From Lasiosphaeria ovina (Eukaryota; Ascomycota; Sordariomycetes; Sordariales; Lasiosphaeriaceae): DNA of 64,000 nt. Numbering within the stretch: the stretch's first letter is position 1; the number at the start of each line of letters is the position of its first letter. This document shows, piece after piece, positions 11,885 to 24,354 of this stretch. The stretch is from the NCBI GenBank assembly GCA_033439765.1, contig JAULSN010000008.1, forward strand, positions 62,001 to 126,000, given 5' to 3'. The notes under the pieces were generated by a model. That model saw only the letters and a list, made by a program, of their open reading frames with translations. It did no database searches and was not told the DNA's origin. A program made the translations under genes and the position numbers.

Positions 11885-14085
11885 GCCGGCGTGACTGCTA
11901 GCAGCTAGCCATCGGTTGCTTGCACGCTCTGCATGGAAGGTTGCGCCATCACCTTCTCGACAGAACCCAAATCTGGCGATAAACCCCCACTAGACTCGAT
12001 CCCTCGTCGTCCACTTTCTAAGAGGGCGACCTTGCCTTAGCTCGCCTTAGAACCCCCGTTTGTGCTCGGCGTGTTTCGAGAGGCTCCCACAACCACGGGA
12101 TATCTAGATAATCCCGAATGGATATCTTTCGCATACCCTCGCTAGAGTTTGTCATGTGTCCATAGGCACCATCCTGAGATTTGGAATCTCCTGGAGATGG
12201 ATTTGCTGGCGCGAGTTCCACAGCGATTCGAATCCAATATCTGGCACAGAGCCTCCAGCGGGTGACTAGCGAGCGAACCAGTCAGGTTTCTATAGGCAGT
12301 CTGCTGTCTCTGATCATTCGGTACGTGCTCTGTACCTTACCTGGAGTAACGCGTGGTACCAGCTTGGCCAATCTGCTCTTCGATTCCATTATCCAGTCCC
12401 ACCCTAGCTAAGTCGCTAATACCGTGTTTTGAGACAGCCGAGTCCATGCTGGAAATGATCCCTCCAGGGCTTGGGGAGTGTGCCCTCAAGTGTGAACAAT
12501 CGCATGTCCCGGCACCACGTTCTCGCCGCTACCAGCTCGCCCATGGTTGGTCTTCCAAGCTGACAACGAACAGATCTTGAGAAATTACGAATAAGTTATG
12601 TCGGATTTGGTGTTGTTCGCCAGATTTGCCGCGGGTCGCGCCACCTGCCACTTCGCTAAACATTGAGATTGTCCATATTTATGCGTGTTGCAGCTTGTCT
12701 CTTAATGGTTTTGATGATATATAGACCTACGCCTCCCTAATAAATACAACGAGTCTCCTTGTTCTTGTCAGATAACGTGTTGGCAGTTTCCCTAGCGTGC
12801 TAAACCGATGCCCTTGGTTGTAAACTCACACAATCCGTTGCTGTGTTGTTTGGAGCAACATGTTGGCTTACATGTCAGCAGTGCACACTCGACTCGTCGT
12901 TCCTTGGAGCCCCCATATCGAGTTATTGGTTATTGTAGCTCCGTCTGACATCTCTCTATTGCCCGACGACGACCCGTAGCAAACGCATTTCAGACAGGCA
13001 TACAAAGTGCGTTTAGAATGCAGAGTCTTGGCATGGCCGGAGTTTGCTCAAGGGAGGCTACTGTTTTTAGCTCACGGCTTGTAGATTCTGTTGCACACGT
13101 CGGCCGTCGGCCAGCGTCGGCCATTTGGTGACGATAATTCCATTACATTCACCTCCCCGTCTTTGCATGGACTTGTTTTAAGTATACGGCAGTGCTTGAA
13201 CCTGCATTACGACAACCAAGACATGGCCTTGGCGCTTCATATCCTTCCCATTTTCCCCCATTTCTCTTCTCCCATATTCGTGGTTATGGAGCCATTTCTG
13301 CGAGCCTCGCTATCTAGTCTAAAACTCTCATGCTACGAGTTTATACAAGCGTCGATGGAACTTGCCCTACTCTCAGCAGCCCATGACATCTAGCCCTATT
13401 CACAACAAGGGAGTGCCGGACTTCCCTGGGCACAGCGAACTGCACTCGAAACACCCTTGTACGAATATAAATGGAGCTTGTTGCGTCGGTGCAGTGCAGT
13501 GGAAAGGCCTTTGATTACACATGGCGGCCAGCTGCAGATTTCTGAAGCACGGTTGACAACGCGGATAAGGTCATTAGTGCTGCGGATAGCCGCCAACATT
13601 TCTGTTCTCAAAATTTCCGCTGTGTCTCCGTTACCAGCCCCCAATCCCAAGCCTTGATTTCTATCCGACCCTGTGTGAAGTGTGCGAATTTCCTCCGTCC
13701 ACACCAGCACCGAGTGTCGCCGTCTCTTCCCTGTTGACTGAACAGATTATCGGAAAGACTTAACAAGAGAAGAGGACGAAATTGGAAGAAGCCTTCCAAG
13801 TCAGCAGCTAGTGCCAGAGGCCTGAAAGAACATGGGAGCCAAGACTTGATCTCGCCAAATACGCTGTGGAACAGGAGGAGCAGGTTCGTCCGGATAGCGT
13901 GGCACGGCTTTGATACGAGTTGCCATGTCTTGAGCTTGAAGCCGCATGCGGAGATAGCCAGATGGTAATCAAAAACCGAGCTCAGAGCTGCGCAATGATT
14001 GTTTGCTTATCATGGCTACCTTCTAGGAGTATGCTATTCCCTACTCCAGTACCCGAGACCTAGCAGGCTAGGCCAATGGGGAACA

Positions 14086-14087
<2 letters not shown>

Positions 14088-14119
<32 letters not shown>
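14088..14119 (+). repeat. Homopolymer run of 32 T
   Basis: An uninterrupted run of 32 T. Read on the minus strand it is poly(A), so a retroposed tail is one possibility, but no flanking target-site duplication or recognisable insert was found. Confidence 0.9.
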
Positions 14120-17100
14120 CAATGCTCCCATCAGGGGCGAGTTTCCAAACAATGGCTTTGTTTCTTCCGACTGTGTGGTGTGCTGGTGCTGGAGGTGCCA
14201 CACTCTGGCATTTGTCCCATGAGCCGAAATGGCTTTGGTTGCTGCTTTGCCGGGCAGTGAAAAGCTTTTTTCGACGACTCAAGCGGCCAGCCCGGCCCAT
14301 CATGAGCACAATGTCTTTGGGGGCCCAGGCCGTCGAGCTTGACCATCGTTCTCACGGACCTATCTGTCTTTCTAATTAACTAGGGCATCACATTTCCGCA
14401 GTGGCAGTATGGACAGCATGGACAAGCAGCGCAGGGAACCCCTCAACACGCCTCGGTCGAAGTCATGTACATACACACTGTGCAACGCAGTCGAGCCTGC
14501 AGGTCCTCTCACATTGGCCTAGGTGCAGTCTCTCGTGTTTGCGATGCAAGACATAGGAAGAGCCCTGCTGGCAAACGCGGCGGGGCATTACCACCTTTTC
14601 GGGTGGGCAAATCGGATGGCATTCCCAGGCGACGGGCAGGACGGATCGCTCATATTTGGGCGAGGCGATCAGATTGCTCTCTCCAAAAAAAATATGACAG
14701 AATCCAGGGCTATCGAGGTTACCGACCGGGCTGGCCCCGCAAACCTGCAAGCCTGCAGGCCTGCAAGCCCTGCAAGGGGACTAAGGGGCCCTATGATGGG
14801 CCTCAGTGGCTTGCCCTGACAAACCGCGAAACCGGCATGTTCGGAGCCACCGTCCACTGGCGGATGCCGTTTTTATTTTTCATTCTCTTGTGACGTGGCC
14901 GAGCATTCAGCTCAGATTCCCCGTATGCGAGGTAATACATGGTCCTCTAATCACCAAGCCCAACAACTTTCTTTTTCGTCTTTATTGATCGCTTGAGACG
15001 TCGAGAGAATATCGCATGGGGTCTACTGCCCCCTCACTAGTCTTCCGAGAGTCGCATCGGGCTATCAGTGTCTTGGACGAGCAGATGAGGATGCAGTGAC
15101 GACAGAGGCGCGCGGAGTAGGGGAGGGAAGCACGACGTATTCGCAATCATGCTGGCAACTTATCAGCAGGCAACCATAGCCGACCATGTGATATCTGTCC
15201 GACTGTTTTTAATATTCATCATGGCCACGGCAGCAAGTCCAGGTTCCACGGATTTCACCCCCCACTCGCTGTCGGTATCGAGTCTTCATATGTCCCTTTC
15301 CAAGGTCTTTCCAAGGGCTTTCCAAAAAGCCATGGATCAACTCCATGTTAATTATTATCTCCTGGGTTAAGGCAAGAATGCGGACAGGGCGCATCCAAGG
15401 CAAATAGAGACGGGCGTAGTTGAGTCCTGATAGGCATCGACATTGGCATCCAGGTACACGTACCGACCAACCAGCCTGCATAAATACATACCTACCTACA
15501 TACTAACCCGCTTGGCCTAGTCCTCCTTGAGAAATCTGCAGCTTGAACTTGCCTGAAATAGACAAGCCTCGCCGACTTTCTTAGGACGTCTCCTCTGGCA
15601 GGCCAAACGCACAGGGGTCTATTATTCCCCGAGCTTACTTCCCACGCACCCATCAAGTCCAAGAGGATTCAACATGTTGCTCTGTCACTTCACTGTAGGA
15701 TACCTAATTAATTATTACCTGCAAATAGCAGGCGAGACCAGACAGCAAAACCGCACGCCTCCCCGTTATCAGGGATTCTTGTCCTGCATGCACGAGGAAA
15801 ATCCAAAGTCGCACAAGGCTGCTGCTGTTGAGATGTACCCTGTATGCGCTGTCCGCTTCGGACGACAGCTTTCTGCGTTACGTCGTCCAAAGTCCCCTTC
15901 TTCTTCTTCTTCCTCCTACTCCCCCATCCTCATCTCTCGCCGTCTCCCTCTCTTTCTCTTCGCACTGTCTCTGATAAAGTTCAGTCCAGATCCTTGCAGA
16001 AGCGGGCGTGCAAAGTCTTGCCAAGCGAACAAAGCTGTGCTGAGACCTCGCCGGCCGGCATCTCCTTAGAAGAACGAGATGATAATTAGGGTACCTTGGG
16101 ATGCACTTGGTGACATCCACAACCATGTGTGTGTGCCGTTGTGCGTTTGTCCACTCGCCGCCCCGAGTGGGACGGCCGGGTTTTGAAACCGGGTCGAGAA
16201 AAGATTGGGGCCATGTTTGCTTACTACACTAACCCTCTTTTTGCGTTATCAGACTCGTCATTTCCCCCTCCAAGAGCCTGTCGACACTGTGCCCGTGGCC
16301 CCGTGGGAAATCAATGAATGATTGCAATTCCAACGCCAAGGTTGGTGCTGGTTGCTGGTGCCCACAGTGCAGTGTGTGTCATCCAGTGCCCCCGTTCGCC
16401 ATCCAGGGTCTCCGTGTGGAGGCTTGACGCGTGTGTTAGGTTGGTGGGCTGGCTCTGAAGGATGATGGTACAAATAGGGCCCAAAAGACCGTGCTTGTAG
16501 TCTGGACGGCAGATAGCATTGCATCCACATTGACCTCTCCGATAGCTGTGGGGATGAAACTTTGGTCCGGCTCACTGGCCATGAAATCGTGCCTCACGGC
16601 TTCTACTAGCTTAGCTCTGCCGTACCTTGGAATTGGATTCCCGGCCATCAAACGCCACCGTCTTGGCCCGTCAGCCTCACCCCCAGGCCGAGCAGGAACG
16701 AGCCGCAGATACTGAAGCCTCTCGTACTGGACCGGCCACATGTCTTAGCCGCCGGTACAAACGCCATACCCCCGGAGGCGCATATTTAGTTGGCTTCCCC
16801 ACCCAGCCAGGCCCTTGCCCTCGTCGCCCACCGTCAAGAGTAGAGACATCTAGTCTAGGCTTTCCAGATGCTCCCCTGCTGGGTGATCGCCGCTTTCAAC
16901 GGTGCCCCCCACCCACTGACGCTGCACTAGCAGTGTTACTAGCCCTGGCACTGGCGAGTCCAGTTGTGTTTGAAAGGCGTGTCTGGCCGGCTGGGGAGGC
17001 GAACGACCAGGCAGCCTATGGGAGGCTTGCAGTGGTGATGATGTAAGTACATGCACCTCTATGGGCACTCAGGCACCACCAATCCACCAAGATGCATCTC

Positions 17101-17687
17101 TCCGGCTGGACACGAATATGCGGACCCGTCCATGCCTTGATCAGACTGGAGCTCCGCTGTCAGGGAGCGGGACATCTGCTGTGGAAGCCTGGTATACGCC
17201 GACATTGCTGTGCCCGTGTGGTACCTTCTCTTTACTGACCTAGGCTCATGGGCTCTGGCAGCATGGTAATATGGCGGTTGCAGAAAGTTCTGACCCGTGC
17301 CAACGGACACACGTGTGGGATGGATACCTGGTCTAGATGCCGAGTACCTGCCTTGGCTGCCGCGGGCTGGCCAGGTACCTCCAGGCCCCGTCTTGCCCCC
17401 AATCTTTGATTCCTGGTCCACACCCTTCGTCGATAGAACAGCGCCGATGCCACCGTGGGGTCAGTTTGGCAGGCACGCAGTTATTGGGTATGCAAACAGC
17501 CAACACTGGGCCTGGAACCTGAGGCCATGGCGAGCTCGTCGGCTTGTCAGTCACGAGTGACACGGCGAGCTATAACACCATGACATTGCACGGCGTGTTT
17601 ACCTACCTACTCTGCTGTCTTTTTCTCTCCTCATTTCTTGATTTCTATTCAGTTCAACTGCGGGGCTGTGGCCGGTGAAGGAACCCT

Positions 17688-17735
17688 CTCTCTCTCTCAC
17701 ACACACACACTCCCTCTCTCGCTATCTATCCCTCA
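17688..17735 (+). repeat. CT/CA dinucleotide-rich tract
   Basis: Short (CT)n and (CA)n stretches are joined and followed by more CT. It lies about 1 kb before the Zn2Cys6 gene and is probably part of its promoter or leader. Confidence 0.7.
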
Positions 17736-17983
17736 TCATCGCCGCTGCCATAAGGGCCTCGCCACCATACTTGACCTCGCTGCCTTTCTCCCCCGCACGC
17801 ACAGCTTCTCTCTGTTCCGACCTTTTGTCTCGTCTCGCAGATATTTCTTTGTGTGGGCTCGTTTCGCTCCCCATTTCGAGTTCTGCGACACTCCGCTCGC
17901 TTCTTGGACACGCAACATCGAATCACCATTCACCAGTCGACTCGGGCCTGTCAGGTGTGTCTCATCCCCCCTCTCCAGTCCTG

Positions 17984-18001
17984 CCCCCCCCCCCCCCCCC
18001 C
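17984..18001 (+). repeat. Homopolymer run of 18 C
   Basis: Uninterrupted run of 18 C. The exact length may be uncertain in the assembly, because such runs are error-prone in sequencing. Confidence 0.85.
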
Positions 18002-18738
18002 TGTGGAGGTCGAGCTGCAGAAGGCACTGGTGGGCGCAGGGTTGTGCTCTGTCGGTTGGGGGTACAACCAGCTTATGGCTGTAGGGGATAGGTGCCAGAG
18101 GGCAGGCGCGAGTGCGTGCTGTTAATTAGCTATGTGCGATATGTGCCAGCTGTGCGTGTACGTGTTGCTCATGTACGTCAAGGTCAGGTCCAGGCTTGCG
18201 AACACAAAGACAAGGCAGGACAGGCATCACATCTCGCCCAAAGCACCTAGACCATCCCAACCTCTCTCGTCAGCCAGCTTTACATTGCGTCCGAGTCGAG
18301 TGTTATTTCTTTTTTGGAACCTACCTTCGCCCGAAAGTCGAAAGCGCTGAGCCGGGGCTTGCGGCCTTGTCTCTGTTTCGCCCGACCGCGATCCCGACCC
18401 CCGACCCCTATCTGCCTGCCTGCCTCAGCCTGTCTGCTGCTTACCTACTTGCACACTCCCTCTGCAACAGGTCGGGGAACCAGCAGCAATCTACTTTTTG
18501 GTCCCAGTGGTTGGAGTCCCAGTGTCTTGCGGCGGATCAGAGCCCCAGCCCAAGGAGCTTTCTCCTTTATCGGGTCATACTGCTTGGGTTTTGACTCGGA
18601 CGGCGCCAGCTCGGCTGCAGAGATTTGACACAAAACTCACTCGGGCTCCAGAAGGGGCGCGTGACGACAGCAGGCAGCCAGCTAGAAGACAGACTATAAT
18701 TAACAGAGGGAAACATTTGCATCCCTCGAGGGCGGACA

Positions 18739-20378
18739 ATGGTGGCCCAGACCAACTACTCTCCTCCCTCAGACGGAAGACGATATAGCCGTCCGTACCC
18801 CCCTTACTTTCCCAGCCCCGAACGGCGGTTCCAACTGCAGTCCCACGACCCAGCTAGAGCCCTCTCCATGGCGGACCAGCACCTCGACTCGGACTCGGCC
18901 CGGCAGCGGAAGCGCATCTCGGTGGCGGTAAGGCCTGATTAACCCAGCCCCTGAAGTTGTTTACTTTGTGTTTGTCGACGTGACAGAACTGAAATTTGCC
19001 CCGTGTCCAGTGTGGCCGCTGCCGGAAACGGAAGATCCGGTGCAGTGGCGACCCGGGCCAAGGCCAGCCCTGCACCAACTGCAAGAACGCGGGGGCGGAT
19101 CCATGCTTGTTCCTCCGGGTAGGCCAGGCCTCTCCCCGTCTCGGCTATGTGCCGTGGGCCGACTCACCTGACTGTGGTGCTGTGCAGGTGCAATCACGCG
19201 AAGCGCCCCTGCGCGAGGACTCGGGCGAGTTCAGCTACAGCATCGGCGACGCGCGTGCCTATGCCAGCCGGGCGCCCATGAGCCACGGCCTCGGCGGGTA
19301 CACGGCCGATGTGGCTGCAGGCCTGAGCTCCAACGACGTGCTGGCCTCGTACCGCCCCGGCTCCGCATACTCCTATGCCGCCGCCAGCAAGCCCTACTAC
19401 CCGGCTATGACCGCCTACAGCTCGCCCTACGGCGACGACTTCGACTACGCCATGGGCATGCCGCCGCAGTCGGTATTGGGCCACGACGCCGCCAGCATCA
19501 TGCACAGCCAGTGGCCCTCGCCTTCGCGCTCCAACAAGCCGCCGGCCTACAGCAACCTGTACGCGGACCCGGACTCGCCCTACGGCTACAGTAGCGCGAG
19601 CCTCGTCCAGCGGCCCGTCAGCACCGTCTCAGCTGACTCGCCCAACTTTTCCTTCTCGAGCGTCGCCGCCTCGCTGCCCAGCGCCACAAGTGCCGACCGC
19701 CTGCTCCCCTACCCGGCCTCTGGACGTCCTCCGTCGGCTCTGCCCTCGGGTCTGCCGTATCCGTATCCGGTGACTGTCAAGACAGGAGTATCGTCGGCGG
19801 GGGCGCCAGCCGTGGCGCCGTCCACGAGCTCCCTCGCCGACGCGGCTTCGGCAGCAACCTATGCTACCGGATTTGACGGCAGCTCGGGCCTCCAATATCA
19901 AACCCATACCCAGACCCAGTCTCAGACGCAGGCCGCGTCCAACACGCTCGGCAGCCACCAACAGACGGCACCATCATCGCGCACCAACTCGGACGCCTTC
20001 ACATCCGGAGCCGAGACCATTTTTGGCGAGCACGAGCGCAGCCTACAGAGCCAGGGCCCAGCCTTTGACCTCAGCGCCTACACGTCCGAACCGCGGCGGG
20101 ACTCTGTTGGGTCTACCAGCCACGGGGGCGGCGCAACCCTCTCCAATGGGCAAACCTATGTGCCGAGCGAGGCCACACACGAGACCCACCCATCGCACCA
20201 CCTGGCCTTTGTGACAGACTCGTCCCCCCCCCACACCCACGCCGCCGCCCAGACCCAGACCCACGCTCAGGCTCACCGTCACCCGCATAGCCACAACCAC
20301 GGCCATCTGAGTGGCGCCGGGGCCGGTAGCACAAGCCATGCGGATACCCATCGGGACACTGCGGTTACCCGGCGCTAG
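18739..20378 (+). CDS. Zn2Cys6 (C6) transcription factor
   Basis: Exons 18739-18927, 19011-19118 and 19188-20378 encode 495 residues. The zinc cluster is at 64-95 with cysteines 64, 67, 74, 84, 87 and 95 (CX2CX6CX9CX2CX7C). The N-terminal block TNYSPPSDGRRYSRPYP and the basic RQRKR just before the cluster are features I associate with one conserved but uncharacterised sordariomycete group. Downstream the protein is low-complexity: Ser/Ala/Tyr/Pro-rich, a TQTQTQ stretch near 310, and a His-rich C-terminus (HAQAHRHPHSHNHGH). No fungal-specific middle homology region was seen. It is expected to bind CGG-type sites in the nucleus; targets are unknown. The second intron is exactly 69 nt, in frame and stop-free, so its retention would insert 23 residues right after the zinc cluster. 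Confidence 0.88.
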
Positions 20379-22807
20379 AGCCACGCACTCTCCCGTCGGA
20401 CGAGACCCTTCAAACTCGACTGCGTGCCGTGACGTGCTACTGGGAGACAAATCGGAGGAGAGAGAGGGGGAGAGGGGGAGAGGGGGGAGAGGCAACAGCA
20501 GCAGAGCTGGACCTCGACACCTGCACCTGCTGTTTCAGTTGTCCTCTTATCGCCATGGCGGCCCCTGCCGCGGGCCAGCTTGATGTCGGCACCCGTCTAC
20601 GTGCTGTCCAGAAGGATGTCTGTCTCGATGGCTGGCTCGTGTTTAGAGAACCCCTTTCGCCTTTCTTCTCCCGCTTCTCTCCTCCCGGCCGGCATCACCA
20701 TCTCGTTAACACGTGGCCGCTACTGCCAATCGGTTTAACCCATCTTAGCTTACCGCCCATGGCACACCTTTTGAGCACGTACCTCCCGTACTCAGGTAGC
20801 CATTCAAGTTGCCTGCCAGTCTCTCCTACTTTCTCAATTTCTTTTTTCATGCCGAAGACCAAAAAAATAAACAACGCCCCAACCCCTTTCATCCCCTTTC
20901 CAACAGCCTGATGCATGTCATCGACCCTAAATAAATCAAGTCAGGCGGTCCTATGGACCTACTTATTTCGGGGCCTCCTTGATCTGGTAAAGGCTTTAAC
21001 TCCAATGCCATCTAAGTCTACTGGACTATGTGGACCGAGAGGGGTCAAGGTGTCTGGGTGGTGCCCCGAGAAGGAGAAACGCCACACACTTATTTTGAAA
21101 CCACAACGTGGCAACGGCGATATCGTCGTGCGTCTCGCGTCTTGCGTCAAAACCATTGTTCCTCATCTTCTCTCGTCTGGGTGTGGGACATCAGCTCAAG
21201 GCCCATGATCAATATTCCCTGGGCTCGGGACGTCGCATATTCTCACACACCCTGGGCTCTTCCATGGGCTCTTGATATATAAACACCCGACACCATTTCC
21301 GGGGACTACTCTGGAGGCCGCCCACCTGCCCGCCCATCCTCGCCGCCAACCAGCTCTCCGCATCGGGGCCGCCCTCTCATGCCGTGTCGGTTTTGATGTT
21401 GTGCGCCCATCCACTTTTTCCTGCGTCTATGATCCGGCCCAAAAATGCCCACAAAGCAACACCTATTTTGATGGGCCACATCGCACAATCATCAACGGCC
21501 ACCCCCCCCCCTCAAATTCCATCCCTGTACATTAAAGGTGATTTGCCGGCCTGTATGTTTCCCGTCAGCTGGTTTTATCACATACTCTACGGCTTCTTGG
21601 CTGAATGGGTTGGTTTTAGTTTCTTGTCTCACCCTGGGGCCTGTTCCAAATAGGTCTCATCTGCAGACTTGAAGCGTGTGTGCGAAATCAAGGTCTCCCC
21701 ATTAACCCCATACTAGTAATGCTTTTTTTTTTTTTTTTGGTATTTCAGTCTCTTCGGTTTAGCCTCGGGCCTCCCGGCTTTGAACCTCGTGTCAGTTTTC
21801 CCCCTTCAAGATCAATTCGACTTATGTACAGTGTCAAGAAGAAACCACTGGGCTTTGCCCGCAAATGCTGTTGCTGCCCATCTCACACACACTCCTTTGC
21901 TCATCCGGCTCGTCTTTTTTACAAGTTATTTTTTCAATATTACTTTACCAGGGGATAATAATCTGTCCCCTTAACCACGGCAGCATTTTGGCTGGAAAAG
22001 CTCTGCTATTATTTCCTTTACTTCCTCCGGCGACAGTAATGGCAGAACCGAAAAGCCTTGTCTTCTGTCATCCCTCAACATGGAGGACCCGGGACACTTA
22101 CGTCTAGCAGTAAAAGACACTCCATAGAATGAATACGGGCCAGAAATATTATACACAACTTGGCCTTGTCACCTTGTTTCTCGTTGATTATGCTGCATTT
22201 AGTGACAATTGAGTCTTTCATGTTGGCCGAAACGCATTTTGACGTCGGAACTGGTCAGAGCCAACAAAAGAGACTGCCGTCATCTCCCACGATTTTGAGA
22301 GCTGGCCCAAACCCCATGCCAAAACATACAGCCCAATCCCTCAATATTTATTAGCGTGATATTTAGATACATACAAAGAAGCAAGATCATAGCAAGCACG
22401 CTGGCTAGGAAAGCCTTTAATATGTATTTCTAGAACAGAGAAGGGCCTCCAAGATTCCATAGTAGGGATCCTAATACGACTACCTCTCTCAGCTGAAATC
22501 TTTCAGGGCGAGCATTGAGTTATTAAGGCCTTTCAAATCTTGAAAACTCCCCCACTAATAATCACTCAGGGATTGGATTGTACGTCAAAGGTGTTGGTAG
22601 CCAGTGTCAACACATTACCTAAACGGGGGCAGAAGACTTCGAAATGCACGTGATCGCGCGGGTTCTAAAGGCTCAAAGTATTCGAAGGTTTGTGAGGAAC
22701 CTAGAAACCTAAACGAACTGAACTCCGAAGTTAAAAAATCGACGAATCCGTTATTTAACTGTCCCAGAACACAAGCACAAAAGAAGGGGGGCTAAAGACC
22801 AACCGGG
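20379..22807. other. Intergenic region, no gene recognised
   Basis: No coding region is supported. A purine-rich (GAGAGGGG)n-like stretch lies at about 20458-20492, probably in the 3' UTR of the transcription factor. A run of 16 T is at 21723-21738. From 21,900 to 22,750 the sequence is moderately AT-rich without open frames of note. Confidence 0.5.
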
Positions 22808-23944
22808 ATGGGGTCGACAATTGCATCGCAGAGCCTGGCAATTGACCGCTTTTGCCGACAATACCTGCAACTCGAGCTCGAGCTGGATTATCCGGCAGAG
22901 GGTTTGCTTTGCCATGAGGCCTTCCAAGAGGCGCTGTACGAGCGGCTTTTTGCCCGAGACGCGGTCGCGCTCCCGCCCCCTCATCGCTACCGGCTGCGAG
23001 TCCTCAAACAGCTCGTGGCCAAGATCGAGGCCGCCATCGTCGACTGGGACGAGCATGTGAGTTCTCCCCTGTGCCGGGCACATGCCCCCCCATCCCAGTG
23101 GCCACCCAGAGCCATCGCAGCTTATTTGTTATTTGCGCTGGTCTGTGCATAGGGAATCTCGGATAACCTCATGGCAGTCTTGGCACATCTGGTCTCGATG
23201 CCCTTGCCATCCGAAGAGACGGCCGTGCAACAGAAATGCTACGTGACCTACCGGCCATCCCTGGTCGAGTCTGGCAGTGCGGAAAGCGAAGCGAACATCA
23301 CGCTCCTCGAGTCACGATCGCTCATCTCGGCAGCGGGGACTACGGGGCTACGGACGTGGGAGGCGTCATTGCATCTTGGGCAGTATCTCTGCGCGCATCC
23401 GTCACTCACTCGCGGCAGGCGCATTCTCGAGCTGGGCACCGGCACTGGCTACATCGCCATGCTGTGTGCGAGGTACCTGGGCGCCCAGCACGTTCTTGCC
23501 TCGGACGGGTCAGAAGATGTCGTGAACAATCTTCCCGACAGCTTATTTCTGAATGGCCTCCAAGGGTCTAACAAGGTGACGCCGACCGAGCTGAAGTGGG
23601 GCCACGCGCTGGTCGGGAGCGAAGAGAAAGAATGGAATGGAGGGCAAAGGGTAGACGTGGTTCTTGGTGCAGACCTCACCTACGATGCGAGCGGTATCCC
23701 AGCTCTGGTTGCGACGTTGGAGGAGCTTGTGTCTCTCTTCCCCGGCGTGGAAATAGTGATTGCTGCGACAGAGCGAAACACGGCGACGTTGCAGGGGTTC
23801 TTGACCACCTGCGGGAAGCGAGGGTTCGCTGTGAACCACGAACCATTCCCCGTGCCGCCTAGGAGTGAACAGAATGGGCCCTTCTACAACGACAAGATGC
23901 TAGTACACATCTGCAAATTGTACCATATTGGTATGAAAAGGTAG
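22808..23944 (+). CDS. EFM3: eEF2 lysine methyltransferase, FAM86/EFM3 family
   Basis: Exons 22808-23056 and 23153-23944 are joined in phase 0 and give 346 residues. The N-terminal helical domain (FCRQYLQLELELDYP, then LLCHEAFQEALYERLF) is the FAM86 N-terminal region. Next comes the bridging TTGLRTWEASLHLGQYL and the class I methyltransferase motif LELGTGTGYIAML, with DVVLGADLTYD as the motif IV/post II region and PFYNDKMLVHICKL near the end. Yeast Efm3 has about 340 residues. The enzyme uses S-adenosylmethionine to methylate a conserved lysine of elongation factor 2 in the cytosol. It lies 410 bp upstream of the ribosomal protein eS24 gene in the same direction. The first ATG of the frame is taken as start. 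Nothing appears broken. Confidence 0.88.
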
Positions 23945-24354
23945 TGCAGAAACGTGGCCACCACTTCCTGTTTCCTTAGAATCGACGCGCCGAAACTGCA
24001 ATGCAAGATGCAATGGGTTGGGTGGTGCGCGCTGTGCTGTGCTGTGCTGTGCAGGTGCTGTACTGTGTACGGCGCTGTGCCTTCTTCTCCCCACAGTTGC
24101 AATGGATGTTTGATGGCCCGAGCGCGTCCCCGCTCATCCCCTCGCCCTCTCCCTCGCAGGATGGTTATTTGTGCGCCTCAAATACTAGGCCGCCACATCG
24201 GATTAGGGCTCACACCCACACGGGACCGGAATTTTTCGAGATCCACCTCAGCGCAGCGGCCTGCTAAAAAACACCACGCAAGAAAAAATCCCAATCTCGC
24301 ACCTCTCTGGCTTGAGATCGTCACGTATCGCCAAACATACCATCAACCGCCAAC
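23945..24354. other. Short intergenic region, eS24 promoter
   Basis: It contains four copies of GCTGT at 24031-24050 and a TTAGGGCT box at 24203-24210. The rest looks like a compact ribosomal-protein promoter. Confidence 0.5.
24203..24210 (-). promoter_or_regulatory. TBF1-like AGCCCTAA box before eS24
   Basis: TTAGGGCT on the plus strand reads AGCCCTAA on the minus strand, matching ARCCCTAA. It lies 145 bp upstream of the eS24 start codon. In many ascomycetes outside the yeast lineage, ribosomal-protein promoters use TBF1 rather than RAP1, so this is a plausible control site. Binding is inferred. Confidence 0.5.

Larger units (their letters stand above)
11885..18738. other. 6.85-kb gene-free tract upstream of a Zn2Cys6 factor
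   Basis: This is the longest stretch without a supported gene. Open frames are short, overlap on both strands and show no motif. Visible landmarks are a run of 32 T at 14088-14119, TACCTACCTA at 15489-15498 and 17600-17609, (CT)n/(CA)n from about 17688 to 17735, and a run of 18 C at 17984-18001. The last 1.1 kb is C/T-rich, typical of a long fungal promoter and 5' leader, and probably belongs to the factor at 18739. No tRNA or 5S gene was found by eye. Confidence 0.5.

Noticed and set aside
12211..12245. TTCGAATCC stretch suggestive of a tRNA T arm
   Set aside because: No acceptor or anticodon stem can be paired around it.
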